A DNA stretch of 64,000 bases from Persephonella sp. Its GTDB lineage: Bacteria; Aquificota; Aquificia; Aquificales; Hydrogenothermaceae. The stretch's first letter is position 1. Each line of letters starts with the position of its first letter. The stretch covers positions 1 through 64,000 of the forward strand of contig NZ_WFPS01000047.1 in NCBI RefSeq assembly GCF_015487465.1. The letters are read 5' to 3'. Of the stretch, positions 1 through 9,645 are shown piece after piece. The notes under the pieces are model-generated. The model had not been told where the DNA came from. It searched no databases and saw only the letters and a program-made list of their open reading frames with translations. The position numbers were made by a program, and so were the translations under genes.

Positions 1-192
1 CAGTTTTATATCTTTTTCATTAAGCTGTTTCACAAGATCATCAATAGACCTGTCAAACTCCTCATATGTAAGGATAAAGTATCTATGCTTCAAGATATCC
101 TTGCCGTTTTCTGAAACAACATAATAGATATCTACAAGTTTCTCAACAACAGGTTTTGTGAACTTTACGTTTCCGACATTTATCTTTTTCAT
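1..192 (-). CDS. Unknown protein, C-terminal part outside the window
   Basis: An ATG at 192 opens 64 codons without a stop to the left edge, so only the N-terminal part is visible. It begins MKKINVGNVKF and is rich in Lys, Asp and Glu, with no membrane segment or signal peptide. The start is supported by a GGAG sequence lying in the last codons of guaA, seven bases upstream. The gap to the guaA stop is one base, so the gene is probably co-transcribed and translationally coupled with guaA. I do not recognise the family. Confidence 0.6.
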   Translation of the reverse strand, partial: MKKINVGNVKFTKPVVEKLVDIYYVVSENGKDILKHRYFILTYEEFDRSIDDLVKQLNEKDIKL

Positions 193-193
193 T

Positions 194-1732
194 TTACTCC
201 CATTCTATAGTTCCTGGAGGTTTTGATGTTATGTCATAGACTACTCTGTTAACACCTTTTACCTCATTTATTATTCTTCTCATTATTCTGTCAAGAAGAT
301 CATAAGGAAGCCTTGCCCAGTCTGCAGTCATACCGTCTGTTGATTCAACGGCTCTGACAGCTATAACCTTTTCATATGTTCTGTAATCTCCCATCACACC
401 TACAGTATGGATCGGAAGTAAAACCGCAAAAGACTGCCAAAGATCCCTGTATAGACCTGCTTTTTTTATCTCTTCCACAACGATCGCATCAGCCTCTCTC
501 AGAATGTCTAAGTCTTTCTCATTCACCTCACCTATTATCCTGATCGCAAGACCGGGACCTGGAAAAGGCTGTCTGTATATTATCTCATCAGGAAGACCAA
601 GCTCTTTCCCAAGTTCTCTAACCTCGTCTTTGAACAGCTCTCTTAGAGGTTCTATCAGCTTAAGGTTCATCTTTTCAGGCAGTCCCCCAACATTATGGTG
701 GGTTTTTATTACGGCAGACGGTCCCTTAACAGAGACGCTCTCAATAACGTCAGGATAAAGTGTTCCCTGAACCAAAAACTCAACATCAGGAATTTTTCTT
801 GCTTCCTCCTCAAATATCTCAATAAAAAGGTTTCCTATTATCTTTCTTTTTTTCTCAGGGTCTGTTATCCCTTTGAGGGCTTTTAAAAACCTTTCTTTTG
901 CATCAACAACCACCAGAGGTATGTGAAAATGATCCCTGAATGTTTTTTCTACCTTTTCCCTTTCACCTTTTCTCAAAAGACCGTTATCAACAAAAATACA
1001 TGTGAGGTTATCCCCAATAGCATTGTGAACCAATACAGCGGCAACAGAAGAGTCAACCCCCCCAGAAAGTGCGCATATGGCTTTTTTTCCGTCGACAAGC
1101 TGTTTTATTTCTTCCTCTTTTTCCTTAAGAAAGTTCCCCATAGTCCAGTCCTGAGAACATCCGCATATCCTGACCGCAAAGTTTTTCAGTATCTCTTTAC
1201 CAAGATATGTGTGGGAGACCTCAGGGTGAAACTGAACTCCCCATATTCTTTTTTTCTTGTTTCTAATGGCTGCAAATGGGGCGTTGTACGTTCTTGCTAT
1301 TGGTTCAAAGCCTTCAGGAAGTTTTGTAACCCTGTCCCCGTGAGACATCCATACGTGTATCTCTTTTGGAAGTCCGTAAAAAAGATCTTCATGATCAAGT
1401 ATCTCCAGCTCTGCCCTTCCATACTCATGTCTTTCTGCTTTGACAACTTCCCCTCCAAAATGTTGGGTCAGCAGCTGAAGACCGTAGCATATACCAAGTA
1501 TTGGAATGTTCAGATCAAATATTCTTTCGTCCGGTTTTGGAGCATCTGGGTGGTAAACAGATGCGGGTCCACCGGAAAGTATTATGCCTTTAGGTCTGTG
1601 TTTTTTTATCTCATCAATTGTTGCGTTGTAGGGCAGTATTTCGCTGTATATATGAAGTTCCCTTATCCTTCTGGCTATGAGCTGGGTATACTGGGAACCA
1701 AAATCAAGAATAACAATCCCTGTATGTTCCAA
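194..1732 (-). CDS. guaA: GMP synthase (glutamine-hydrolysing)
   Basis: Converts XMP, ATP and glutamine to GMP in the cytoplasm, the last step of de novo GMP synthesis. At 512 aa it has the usual length. The N-terminal class I glutamine amidotransferase domain shows nucleophile Cys82 in GICYGLQ and the His169/Glu171 pair in QFHPEV. The ATP pyrophosphatase P-loop SGGVDSS follows at residues 223-229, and the C-terminal dimerisation domain ends in the typical KPPGTIEWE. It lies ten bases after the KamA-like gene and one base before the next minus-strand gene, so the three probably form one transcript from the promoter near 3105-3133. Confidence 0.97.
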   Translation of the reverse strand: MEHTGIVILDFGSQYTQLIARRIRELHIYSEILPYNATIDEIKKHRPKGIILSGGPASVYHPDAPKPDERIFDLNIPILGICYGLQLLTQHFGGEVVKAERHEYGRAELEILDHEDLFYGLPKEIHVWMSHGDRVTKLPEGFEPIARTYNAPFAAIRNKKKRIWGVQFHPEVSHTYLGKEILKNFAVRICGCSQDWTMGNFLKEKEEEIKQLVDGKKAICALSGGVDSSVAAVLVHNAIGDNLTCIFVDNGLLRKGEREKVEKTFRDHFHIPLVVVDAKERFLKALKGITDPEKKRKIIGNLFIEIFEEEARKIPDVEFLVQGTLYPDVIESVSVKGPSAVIKTHHNVGGLPEKMNLKLIEPLRELFKDEVRELGKELGLPDEIIYRQPFPGPGLAIRIIGEVNEKDLDILREADAIVVEEIKKAGLYRDLWQSFAVLLPIHTVGVMGDYRTYEKVIAVRAVESTDGMTADWARLPYDLLDRIMRRIINEVKGVNRVVYDITSKPPGTIEWE

Positions 1733-1742
1733 AACATTCCTC

Positions 1743-3062
1743 CTACCTGTTTAATACCTCTTCTAATTCTAACATCTGTTCAAGCTCATCTTCATAAAAA
1801 AATCTGTTCCCTTCGTAAGGTTCAAGTTCATCAAGCCACATTGCTTCTGGATTGTATTTTGCAAAAAACGGTCTTCCAACCCAGTCAGGATTTCTCCCCT
1901 GTAGGAAATCAAGGACTATGACCTTATCACCACCTATCTCTGATACTCCGAGAATTCTTACCTTACCTGGAGTTGCAGACATAGAGGGACCTTTAACAGT
2001 TCTTCCAATTCCGCTTACAGACTTAAATGCGTCCCTGAATATTTCCCATGCTCTTACAAGGGGAACGCCAAAATAATGCTGTGCTCCAGTATCCCTTGCC
2101 ATAAACATATAATACGGAACCATGTTCATCTCAACCTGTTTTCCCCACATTTTTGCCCAGACCTGTGGGGAATCATTAATATGCCTCAGCACTGGAGATT
2201 GTGTTCTGATCACAGCACCGGTGGAAAGAATCCTGTCAACAGCCTCCTTAACTTCCTCTGTTTCAAGCTCTTGATAATGGTTAAAATGTGCCATGTATGC
2301 AAGGTGGTATCCAGCCTCTTTTATTTCTTTAAAAAGGTTTATCAGATCTTCAGCATCATCGTCTTTAGTAAATCTGTAGGGCCAGAAAGCAAGGGCTTTT
2401 GATCCAAATCTTATCGTTTTCAGATGAGGAATATCTGCCTCAAGGATAGGCTGTATATACTGCCTTAAGATTTTCGTTTTCATTATGAGGGGATCTCCAC
2501 CTGTAAAAAGAAGGTCAGTTATTTCAGGGTGTGCCTTTATGTAATCAATTAAAACCTGAACCTCTTTCATAGCAAATTTAAGCTCATCTATACCAACAAA
2601 CTGGGGCCATCTAAAGCAGAAAGAACAGTATGCGTGGCATGTTTGACCCTGTTTAGGGAAAAAAAGTATTGTTTCTTTATATTTGTGCTGGGCTCCGTGA
2701 AGTTTAACACCGTTTATCTGGGGTATGTTGTATTTTTGACCTGCCGGGTGAGGGTTCAGTTTCATTCTTATCTCATTTGCCTTCTGTTTTATGATCTCTT
2801 TCGGTGCATTTTCCCTTAAAAGAAAAGCTATTTCATTGTAGTCTTCCTCTTTCAGCATACCTTTCTGAGGGAAAGTAAGCCTGAAGATAGGGTCTTCAAG
2901 GGGATTATCCCAGTTTATCAGCTTTTCAACAACATAGTTGTTGGTCTTAAACGGAAAAACCTGTGCCACCACTTCTATGTCAAATCGTTCTTTCTCAGAC
3001 AGCCTTTCTCTTATCTGTGGGATCTCTCTAAAGTTGTTAACTGTGTAACTTCTATACTTCAT
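1743..3062 (-). CDS. KamA-family radical SAM protein (lysine 2,3-aminomutase-like)
   Basis: A 439-aa radical SAM enzyme. Cys142, Cys146 and Cys149 form the CxxxCxxC cluster motif in CHAYCSFC, and FTGGDPL is the SAM-binding glycine motif. The overall pattern matches the KamA/YodO/EpmB group, which moves amino groups on lysine or glutamate using PLP. A TPGK sequence near residue 350 sits where lysine aminomutases carry the PLP lysine in a glycine-rich loop, but the surrounding loop differs, so substrate and PLP use are uncertain. The ATG at 3062 follows GGAGG with 8-base spacing. It heads the transcript that continues into guaA. Confidence 0.8.
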   Translation of the reverse strand: MKYRSYTVNNFREIPQIRERLSEKERFDIEVVAQVFPFKTNNYVVEKLINWDNPLEDPIFRLTFPQKGMLKEEDYNEIAFLLRENAPKEIIKQKANEIRMKLNPHPAGQKYNIPQINGVKLHGAQHKYKETILFFPKQGQTCHAYCSFCFRWPQFVGIDELKFAMKEVQVLIDYIKAHPEITDLLFTGGDPLIMKTKILRQYIQPILEADIPHLKTIRFGSKALAFWPYRFTKDDDAEDLINLFKEIKEAGYHLAYMAHFNHYQELETEEVKEAVDRILSTGAVIRTQSPVLRHINDSPQVWAKMWGKQVEMNMVPYYMFMARDTGAQHYFGVPLVRAWEIFRDAFKSVSGIGRTVKGPSMSATPGKVRILGVSEIGGDKVIVLDFLQGRNPDWVGRPFFAKYNPEAMWLDELEPYEGNRFFYEDELEQMLELEEVLNR

Positions 3063-3104
3063 AGGCAGTAACCTCCGTATTTTATCACCGGAAGGTGAAA
3101 GGTT

Positions 3105-3133
3105 ATTATAAATGAACTAACTTTTGTATGCAA
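3105..3133 (-). promoter_or_regulatory. Likely sigma-70-type promoter for the kamA-like/guaA unit
   Basis: On the minus strand TTGCAT (3133-3128) and a perfect TATAAT (3110-3105) are separated by 17 bases. This places transcription start about 35 bases before the ATG at 3062, ahead of a GGAGG ribosome site. It is the best sigma-70-type match noticed in the window. Confidence 0.6.
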
Positions 3134-3164
3134 ACAGCCTGCCAAAAGCATATACTAATATATT

Positions 3165-3641
3165 ATGGAGCTAAAAGTTAAAAATACCAGACTTGAGAAT
3201 TTTTCAGATGAAAAAATAGATGATCTTATTGGCATACTTATGGACGCCTATCAAGAATATCCAGAGTATGGAGAAGCCAGTAGAAAACAGGCAAAAAGGT
3301 ATATCAAATGGCTGAATAAACATTCAACATTTTTTAAGATACTTTATCACAATCATGAACCTGCAGGGTTTGTTGTTGGAGACAGCAACTGGATAGATCT
3401 TAAAGGGGAAAATGTAGGGGAAATTCACGAGCTTTCTGTTAAAAAAGAGTATTGGGGTAAAGGATACGGTGATTTTCTTTTAAATCAGGTTTTAAAACAT
3501 TTTAAAGAAAAAGGGTTAAAAAAGGCTTCATTATGGGTCGGCGAAAAAAACAAAAGGGCTATAGATTTTTACAAAAAGCATGGGTTTAAGGAAACAGGTT
3601 TAAACTACTATGGCTGGTTAAGAATGGAAAAAAGGTTGTAA
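3165..3641 (+). CDS. GNAT family N-acetyltransferase
   Basis: A 158-aa cytoplasmic acetyltransferase of the GCN5 fold. The acetyl-CoA pyrophosphate-binding motif is visible as GKGYGD near residue 103, followed by the typical helix and the C-terminal AIDFYKKHGF strand-helix signature. Its substrate cannot be read from the sequence. The ATG at 3165 has no clear Shine-Dalgarno sequence; a TATACT at 3151-3156 would put the start of transcription almost at the ATG, so it may be leaderless. The last 34 bases overlap the 3' end of the convergent M20 peptidase gene. Confidence 0.85.
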   Translation: MELKVKNTRLENFSDEKIDDLIGILMDAYQEYPEYGEASRKQAKRYIKWLNKHSTFFKILYHNHEPAGFVVGDSNWIDLKGENVGEIHELSVKKEYWGKGYGDFLLNQVLKHFKEKGLKKASLWVGEKNKRAIDFYKKHGFKETGLNYYGWLRMEKRL

Positions 3642-4678
3642 AGAACCTGATACATTAAATGTAAATCCTCAACAGATATGTTTTCCCTATCTGTATGGCA
3701 GTCCTGTAGACTGCAAAAGCCAAAAATCACACATTCAAGACCGGCTTTATGAAAGTTTGAAGCGTCTGTCCATGAAGGCATTATTCCTTCTTTCGGTTTT
3801 TCCCCAATAGCCTTTTCGTAAGATCTGCACACCAGGTTATATAAATTTCCCTTTTTAAAACTTAAAAACTCCTCAAAATCCTCCACTTCAAGTTCAACCT
3901 CATACTCAAATCTGTCAATCACATTTGATAACTTTGCCTCAATTTCAGAAATAAGCTCATTCTCAAAAACCTTGAACTCACACAGAAGTTGTGCTTTCTC
4001 AGGAACAGCATAGTAATCCCAACCGCTGATAAACTTTATTATGTTTACCGGTCTTTTTAACTCTTTTTCAATCATATCTATAACTTTGAAAGCCTCTTTT
4101 GATGGGTTTTTAAACCTCTCAAACTCTGATCCATGTGCCGAAGGAAGTTTTATTCTCAGGCTGAACTCATAAGATCCCATCTGTTTTGTACACACTTTAC
4201 CGTAGGTTGGTTCAAGGACTACAGCAGATGTTATCCCGTCCAGAACTTCAACAAGCCTTTCAGACCCAAGAGCTGTGTTTTCCTCCTCATCAACAGTAAA
4301 AGCTATTGATACAGGAATATCCTTTTCAGGATTGTTTTTCTTAAAATCCTCAAGAGCTATTATTAGAGAAGCTATTAATCCCTTTGTATCGCATGCACCT
4401 CTGCCGTAAATCCTTCCGTTTTTTTCAACTGGAGAAAAGGGATTTTTCATACTTATAGGGGGAACAGTATCAACATGTGTGTTTATTAAAACAGGTTTTT
4501 CTGGGGATATGCTGTAGATATTGTAAAGATTTCTTTTTCCAACAAACTGATCATTAAAGTTGATAAAGGAAAGCCTGTTTTTGATATAACGGTTTATTCT
4601 GTCGCAATCTCTGTGGGAAGGTATAGAGACGAGATTGTAAAGCTCTTTTTTCAGTCTACTAATAAGATCTTTCTGCAT
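3608..4678 (-). CDS. M20 family metallopeptidase/deacylase (ArgE/DapE/LysK-like)
   Basis: A 356-aa zinc hydrolase of the ArgE/DapE/aminoacylase family. The metal-site motifs are present in order: THVDTVP, GRGACDTKG, the catalytic DEEE, VLEPT, and a late CHTDRE. The order and spacing fit LysK/ArgE-type enzymes that remove acyl or carrier groups from amino acids, but the substrate is not certain. I start it at ATG 4678, preceded by AGAGG, rather than at 4810; the upstream extension lies inside the preceding gene and looks non-coding. It overlaps that gene by 20 bases and the convergent acetyltransferase by 34. Confidence 0.85.
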   Translation of the reverse strand: MQKDLISRLKKELYNLVSIPSHRDCDRINRYIKNRLSFINFNDQFVGKRNLYNIYSISPEKPVLINTHVDTVPPISMKNPFSPVEKNGRIYGRGACDTKGLIASLIIALEDFKKNNPEKDIPVSIAFTVDEEENTALGSERLVEVLDGITSAVVLEPTYGKVCTKQMGSYEFSLRIKLPSAHGSEFERFKNPSKEAFKVIDMIEKELKRPVNIIKFISGWDYYAVPEKAQLLCEFKVFENELISEIEAKLSNVIDRFEYEVELEVEDFEEFLSFKKGNLYNLVCRSYEKAIGEKPKEGIMPSWTDASNFHKAGLECVIFGFCSLQDCHTDRENISVEDLHLMYQVLYNLFSILNQP

Positions 4679-5258
4679 ACCTCTGCTCTTTCCAGGGATC
4701 TCCAAGAATGTGATAGCCCCTTTGCTCCCAGTAACCAGGTTGATCTTTATCCATAAACTGTATTTTATGAACAAACTTTGCACTTTTCCATGAATAAAGT
4801 TTAGGAACAATTAACCTTAAAGGATAGCCGTGATCTAAAGAAAGAGGCTTATCAAACAGTTTGTATGCGAAAATAACATCTTCATCAAAAAAGTACTCTA
4901 TCGGAATGTTTGTAGTGTAACCATCAAGGGAATGCACCATTACAGACCTGACTGTTGGCTTAAGCCTAACAAGATTTTTTATCTGATCAACATGAAATCC
5001 TGTCCATTTTACATCAGGACAGCTCCATCTTGTAACACAGTGGAAATCTGCTATAAGCTCCACAGGTTCTAAGTCAATAATATCATTCCAGCTAAGTACT
5101 GCAGGCTCTTCAACCTCACCAAGAATGTGTAGTCTGTATTCAGAAAGATCTGTTTCAGGTGGTTCTGATATACCAAGCACATGAAGTCTGTTGCTCCAGA
5201 ACTGTCCGGGAGGAAGCCTATCAGGTCTTTTGTTTATGGGACTTATGATTTTTCTCAA
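4659..5258 (-). CDS. Molybdopterin-dependent oxidoreductase of the sulfite oxidase fold
   Basis: A 199-aa protein made of the oxidoreductase molybdopterin-binding domain (sulfite oxidase/MsrP family). The cysteine in DFHCVTRWS is the expected molybdenum ligand, and the FHVDQIK and HGYPLRL blocks are typical. No Tat signal is present, so unlike MsrP it is probably cytoplasmic. The likely start is TTG at 5258, giving a 4-base overlap with the perR stop, so the two are translationally coupled. Control by PerR would suggest a role in oxidative or reactive-sulfur stress; that is inference. Confidence 0.8.
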   Translation of the reverse strand: MRKIISPINKRPDRLPPGQFWSNRLHVLGISEPPETDLSEYRLHILGEVEEPAVLSWNDIIDLEPVELIADFHCVTRWSCPDVKWTGFHVDQIKNLVRLKPTVRSVMVHSLDGYTTNIPIEYFFDEDVIFAYKLFDKPLSLDHGYPLRLIVPKLYSWKSAKFVHKIQFMDKDQPGYWEQRGYHILGDPWKEQRYAERSY

Positions 5259-5653
5259 TTCTGATTTCCGTTACATTTTGGACAGATGCCTGAGAAAATA
5301 ACATCAAAGCTGTGAACCTGATAACCTTCTCTTCTCAGGTCGTTATAATCAACGGTAACTATCTGTGTGTTGTCAATGTCGTAAATACTATTACAGCTTA
5401 TACATTTGAAATGGAAATGCTGATCAACTCTTCCATCAAATCTGCTCTGTTTTCCGTCGCTCAGCTCAAGGATAAGACCCTCATCTTTTAGTATTTTTAG
5501 ATTTCTGTAAACTGTGCCAAGACTGATGTTAGGGATAACCTGTCTTGCTTTTTCGTATATCCAGTCAGCTGTAGGGTGAATATCTGTTGACCTGAGAATT
5601 TCAAGTATTACCTTTCTCTGTTGTGTATTCCTTCTTTTTACATTTTTTTCCAT
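5255..5653 (-). CDS. perR: Fur-family regulator, PerR type
   Basis: A 132-aa ferric-uptake-type regulator. The N-terminal winged helix includes HPTADWIYE and GTVYRNLKIL; two CxxC pairs (CISC and CPKC) form the structural zinc site. The sequence SRFDGRVDQHFHF keeps the aspartate that marks PerR rather than Fur, so I infer peroxide sensing by metal-catalysed oxidation. It is the first gene of a three-gene minus-strand unit with the molybdoenzyme and M20 peptidase. The long AT-rich gap upstream, shared with divergent pyk, is a plausible operator region. Fur or Zur cannot be fully excluded. Confidence 0.85.
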   Translation of the reverse strand: MEKNVKRRNTQQRKVILEILRSTDIHPTADWIYEKARQVIPNISLGTVYRNLKILKDEGLILELSDGKQSRFDGRVDQHFHFKCISCNSIYDIDNTQIVTVDYNDLRREGYQVHSFDVIFSGICPKCNGNQN

Positions 5654-5862
5654 CTGCTGCCACCTTCATAATATTTTTATTTTTTATTAATAATTTCATT
5701 TATGTATTAACCTCATATTAAAAACTATGATTTAAACCATATACCAGTGAAAAACAAAAATTTGAATATTAATATTATATTATAAACTTTTTCTAAAATT
5801 CAATCTTAAATAATAACTATTATTATATAATTAAATATAACTACAATTAAGATGGTGTCATC
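5654..5862. promoter_or_regulatory. AT-rich divergent intergenic region between perR and pyk
   Basis: This 209-base gap is extremely AT-rich and holds no gene. It must contain promoters for both perR (minus) and pyk (plus). The clearest element is the inverted repeat AATAATAACTATTATT at 5809-5824, two perfect 7-base arms around a 2-base centre. It resembles but does not match the 7-1-7 PerR box of Bacillus. Other AT palindromes occur near 5765-5790 but are expected in such biased DNA. Confidence 0.4.
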
Positions 5863-7284
5863 ATGAAAAAAGTCAAGATAGTGGCAACAATAGGACCAGC
5901 AACCTCATCTGAAGAGATGATTGAAAAATTGATAACAGCAGGGGTTGATGTTTTCAGATTTAATTTCTCACACGGAGATTACCAAACACACAGCAAGAAC
6001 ATGGAACGGATAAGAAAGGTTTCAAAACAGTTAGACAGGGAAGTTGCTGTTCTTCAGGATCTTTCTGGTCCAAAAATCAGAATAGGTGATGTTAAAGAGC
6101 CTTTTTATCTTCATTACGAAGATCAGATATGGATAGTTAAAGATCAGATAATAGGGGATAAAGAAAAAATAAGCCTGAACCACCCGGAGATCATAGATAA
6201 ACTGAGAGAGGGAGATAGAATATACATATCAGACGGTATGATAAGGCTGAAAGTTATAAAAAAAACTAAGGACGGTGTTCTCACAACGGTTATTGTTGGC
6301 GGAATGATATCATCAAGAAAAGGGGTAAACTTTCCCAGCGTAAAAATAGACATACCGGCTTTAACAGAAAAAGATAGAGAAGACATAAAATTTGGTATTA
6401 AAATAGGGGTGGACATAGTTGCCCTATCATTTGTTAAGTCTGCAGATGAGGTAATCAGCACCAAAAAGTTTATCAGGAAAAATGGAGGAGATGCCCCTGT
6501 ATTTGCAAAGATTGAAAAACATGAGGCTATAGATGATATAGATAACATTATAAGAGTGTCTGACGGAATAATGGTAGCAAGAGGAGATCTGGGTGTTGAG
6601 ATAGACATGGAGAAGGTTCCTGTCCTCCAGAAAATGATAATATCAAAATGTAATGATGCAGGAAAGCCTGTTATTACAGCAACCCAGATGCTGACATCAA
6701 TGCTAACTTCACCAAGACCTACAAGGGCTGAGGTGTCTGATATAGCAAACGCCGTCCTTGATGGAACTGATGCTGTGATGCTTTCTGACGAAACAGCTGT
6801 AGGGAAGTACCCTGTAGAGGCTGTTAAAGTGATGAAAAGAACAATACAGGAGACAGAAAATATATACCCCTTTTACAAAAACATGCCTGTTGATGGTGAT
6901 GTTACAACAGCTGTAGCATCTGCTGGAAGCAGTCTTGCAAAGGATCTTAATGCCAGAGCGATAGTCTCTTTTACCAGATCAGGAAGAACAGCAATAAATG
7001 TGGCAAAGTTCAGACCAAAATGTGAGATACTGGGGATAACACATGACATTAAGACTTTCAGAAGACTGAACATAGTTTGGGGTGTTAGACCTTACATGAT
7101 AATTGGGGAAAACCTGAACACAGATCAGATGCTAAAAGGTTTTGTTAAAAAAGCATACAAAGAAGATTTTACTGAAAATGATATAACAATCGCACTTCTC
7201 GGCTTTGTTGGAGGTGTAACAGGATCAACAAGCATAGTAAGGGTTTTGAGAAAAGAGGATATAAAACAGATTATCGGCGAATAA
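5863..7284 (+). CDS. pyk: Pyruvate kinase
   Basis: Transfers phosphate from phosphoenolpyruvate to ADP. The 473-aa length is normal for the short bacterial form without an extra C-terminal domain. Visible hallmarks are KIVATIGPA at the N-terminus, the NFSHG block, the active-site signature around AKIEKHEAIDDID, GVMVARGDLGVE-like sequence and TATQMLTSM with the PTRAEVSD loop. The ATG follows a weak GGTG. Its 3' end overlaps the convergent murJ gene by 14 bases. In an autotroph using the reductive TCA cycle it would work beside pyruvate:ferredoxin oxidoreductase (16.3 kb) at the pyruvate/PEP node. Confidence 0.96.
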   Translation: MKKVKIVATIGPATSSEEMIEKLITAGVDVFRFNFSHGDYQTHSKNMERIRKVSKQLDREVAVLQDLSGPKIRIGDVKEPFYLHYEDQIWIVKDQIIGDKEKISLNHPEIIDKLREGDRIYISDGMIRLKVIKKTKDGVLTTVIVGGMISSRKGVNFPSVKIDIPALTEKDREDIKFGIKIGVDIVALSFVKSADEVISTKKFIRKNGGDAPVFAKIEKHEAIDDIDNIIRVSDGIMVARGDLGVEIDMEKVPVLQKMIISKCNDAGKPVITATQMLTSMLTSPRPTRAEVSDIANAVLDGTDAVMLSDETAVGKYPVEAVKVMKRTIQETENIYPFYKNMPVDGDVTTAVASAGSSLAKDLNARAIVSFTRSGRTAINVAKFRPKCEILGITHDIKTFRRLNIVWGVRPYMIIGENLNTDQMLKGFVKKAYKEDFTENDITIALLGFVGGVTGSTSIVRVLRKEDIKQIIGE

Positions 7285-8794
7285 ACTTTTTTCTTACCGC
7301 ATCTGCAAAAAACAGTGCTGACTTTTCCTTTACTAAATAAGATGTTAGAAAGTATACAGATGCCCCTAATACTACACCTGCAAATACCTGCAGATAAATA
7401 TTTGTCACCATTTTCTTTAAAATAAGAATGAAAATAATCATCACAATTCCAGAAAATGAAGTTTTTAAGAAAGTTTTAAAAAGCTCTACCACATCTATCT
7501 TAAATCTGGAAAAAAAGGTCAGATACAAAAATCCTGATATGCCTCCAGCTGAGGAAGCCAGTGCAAGTCCAAAAACGCCCCAGTCCAGTAAAAACCCAAA
7601 AATTAATGCCAGGATTATACTGACTAAAAGTCCAAAAACTGTTGAGTAAAGGGGGGTCTTTGTATCTCCCACAGAAAAAAATGCACTTTTTAAAGGTCTG
7701 GTAAGGGCATATCCAGTAAGACCTATAGAGTATCCAATCAGGGCAAGGTATGTCATTTCTGTATCAGAAGAAGAAAAACTTCCCCTCTGCAAAAGTGCTG
7801 TAATTATCTCTTTTCCAAGTATTATCATACCAAGAGTTGCAGGAACAGATATAAATACAGCGAACCTAAGTCCGGTATTAAGATCATTCATGAAGGCTGT
7901 TGTATTGTTTTCAGACCTGTGTTTTGACAGCGAAACAAGGAGGGCATTTCCAACACCGATAGCAAAAATCCCAATGGGAAGTTGAAATATCCTGTTGGCA
8001 TAATAAAGATATGAGATCGCCCCACCAACAAGAAATGAGGCTATTACAGTATCAACAATAAAGGCAAACTGGCTGACGCCAAATGACGCAAAGGCAGGGA
8101 TTAGCCTTTTGAATGTCTCTTTTATCTCAGGAAGAAGTCTGAAGGACAGATTTATTTTTATCCTTTCTTTTATCAAAAGGGGTATCTGGATTAAAACCTG
8201 AAGGACACCCCCAACAACAGCCCCAAATGCAAGAGAGTATATACCGTAATAAGGGGAAAGCATAAAAGCAAAAAATATAAAAGAAAGGTTCAAAACGGCT
8301 GGGGACACTGCAGGTATAAAAAATCTATCCTTTGTATTTAAAACCGCCATAAAAAAAGATACCCAACCAACAAGAATGAGATAAGGAAAAACTATTTTTA
8401 AAAGGGCAGAAGCCTCCTCAAGTGTTCCTTTTTCTGATAGACCCGGGGCAATTATTCCTACAATAAAATCTGAAAAAATAACAGCAAAAACAGTGATAAC
8501 AGAGAGAACTAATGTATAGATTGAAAAAAGGGAAGATAGGTATCTTTTTGCATTATCCGGACTGTTTTTTGTCAAATCAGAAAATATCGGTATAAAAGCT
8601 GCGTTAAAACTTCCTTCAGCAATAAGCTGTCTTAAGGTGTTTGGTATTCTCCATGCAACAAAAAATGCATCTGTAAGGGGGTTCGCTCCAAATATATAGG
8701 CAACAGTTGCATCTCTAAGATAACCTAAAATCCTGCTGATAAGAGTGGCAACAGAAAAAAAGAAAGTGTTTTTCAAAAAATGTGATTTGCTCAC
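7271..8794 (-). CDS. murJ: Lipid II flippase MurJ
   Basis: An integral membrane protein of about 507 aa with a dozen or more hydrophobic helices, of the MATE-like MurJ (MviN) family that flips lipid-linked peptidoglycan precursor across the inner membrane. Typical sequences include [26 protein letters not shown] and [17 protein letters not shown] prefer GTG 8794, which overlaps the rlpA-like stop as GTGA and has AAGGTG upstream, over GTG 8803. It is the last gene of a unit with two exported proteins, giving a cell-envelope theme. Confidence 0.93.
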   Translation of the reverse strand: MSKSHFLKNTFFFSVATLISRILGYLRDATVAYIFGANPLTDAFFVAWRIPNTLRQLIAEGSFNAAFIPIFSDLTKNSPDNAKRYLSSLFSIYTLVLSVITVFAVIFSDFIVGIIAPGLSEKGTLEEASALLKIVFPYLILVGWVSFFMAVLNTKDRFFIPAVSPAVLNLSFIFFAFMLSPYYGIYSLAFGAVVGGVLQVLIQIPLLIKERIKINLSFRLLPEIKETFKRLIPAFASFGVSQFAFIVDTVIASFLVGGAISYLYYANRIFQLPIGIFAIGVGNALLVSLSKHRSENNTTAFMNDLNTGLRFAVFISVPATLGMIILGKEIITALLQRGSFSSSDTEMTYLALIGYSIGLTGYALTRPLKSAFFSVGDTKTPLYSTVFGLLVSIILALIFGFLLDWGVFGLALASSAGGISGFLYLTFFSRFKIDVVELFKTFLKTSFSGIVMIIFILILKKMVTNIYLQVFAGVVLGASVYFLTSYLVKEKSALFFADAVRKKFIRR

Positions 8795-9165
8795 CTTCCG
8801 CACCTTAATATCTTTGCGATTATCGGAACCACCCCTTCTCTAAGCATACCTATCTTTTTTGCAGCAATGTAAGACAGGTCTAACACCCTTCCCCTAACAA
8901 ATGGTCCCCGGTCGTTTATTACTACCTTAACAGACTTTCCGTTTCTAAGGTTTTTTACAAGAAGAACTGTTCCAAAAGGGAGGTATCTGTGGGCTGCAGT
9001 ATATCTGTACATGTTGTAAATCTCACCGCTTGCTGTTTTTCTTCTATGGAACTTTTTTCCATAAAATGAGGCTTTACCTTTTATGTAATCGGGACATTTT
9101 TCCCCTTGGTGTTTTACGCTACATGAAAAGAGCAGTAAAGGAATAATAAAAAGGATTATTTTCAT
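8791..9165 (-). CDS. RlpA-like double-psi beta-barrel lipoprotein
   Basis: A 124-aa protein with a lipobox-like signal (LLLFSCS, so Cys15 is the probable lipidated residue) followed by an RlpA/expansin-type domain: [24 protein letters not shown] and [13 protein letters not shown], ending in [13 protein letters not shown]. RlpA proteins of this type are outer-membrane lipoproteins; some are septal lytic transglycosylases acting on denuded glycan. There is no SPOR domain here, unlike longer homologues. The ATG at 9165 overlaps the upstream stop as ATGA and the gene end overlaps murJ. Confidence 0.85.
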   Translation of the reverse strand: MKIILFIIPLLLFSCSVKHQGEKCPDYIKGKASFYGKKFHRRKTASGEIYNMYRYTAAHRYLPFGTVLLVKNLRNGKSVKVVINDRGPFVRGRVLDLSYIAAKKIGMLREGVVPIIAKILRCGR

Positions 9166-9566
9166 TTCATTGAGTTGTTTATTTTTACCATAGAAGTTAA
9201 AAATATCCTTTTTCCTTTCTTAAAAACAGTCAGCCTTATGGTGTATTCCCCAGAAGGAACCTGCTCATTCTTAAAATCTTTTTGCTCCCAGCACCATTTT
9301 TTAGACTGGTGGGGTTTTATCTTTACTATAGACTGGGTAGCAACGGGAGAAAAAACAACCTTTTCAAACTGTTTATCTTCAAAAACAGCCCATGGAGCAG
9401 AGGAAGGCAGGTAAATATCTTCCTCAGAATTATTTTTCAGATAAAAGCAGATATTCTCAGATTTGTTGAAAAAATCCTTTTCAGGCTTAAATTCTATATC
9501 TCCTTTTGTTATACCTGCTGCTGCAAAAAAAGGTATAATTAAGATTAGCAAAAGATTTCTAAACAT
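9162..9566 (-). CDS. Exported BsuPI-like beta-sandwich protein
   Basis: A 134-aa protein with a clear Sec signal peptide ([14 protein letters not shown]) and a single beta-rich domain. The pattern [19 protein letters not shown], then [12 protein letters not shown] and [12 protein letters not shown], resembles the intracellular proteinase inhibitor BsuPI domain, which in Gram-negatives is usually found in small exported proteins of unknown role. It opens the minus-strand unit with the RlpA-like lipoprotein and murJ and is divergent from der. The function is not known. Confidence 0.65.
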   Translation of the reverse strand: MFRNLLLILIIPFFAAAGITKGDIEFKPEKDFFNKSENICFYLKNNSEEDIYLPSSAPWAVFEDKQFEKVVFSPVATQSIVKIKPHQSKKWCWEQKDFKNEQVPSGEYTIRLTVFKKGKRIFLTSMVKINNSMK

Positions 9567-9645
9567 AGCTTTATCCCCTTTGTTTAGAATGTTTAATGTT
9601 TCTAAAAAATTTTATACAAATTTCATATCGTTTCAAGGAGAAAAA

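Noticed and set aside
923-1921. A 332-codon open frame on the plus strand
   Set aside because: It lies antisense to guaA and the end of the KamA-like gene, has no ribosome site and no recognisable domain; the opposite-strand genes explain the region fully.
5765-5790. Additional AT palindromes as Fur or PerR boxes
   Set aside because: In DNA this AT-rich such palindromes arise by chance, and none fits the full consensus.
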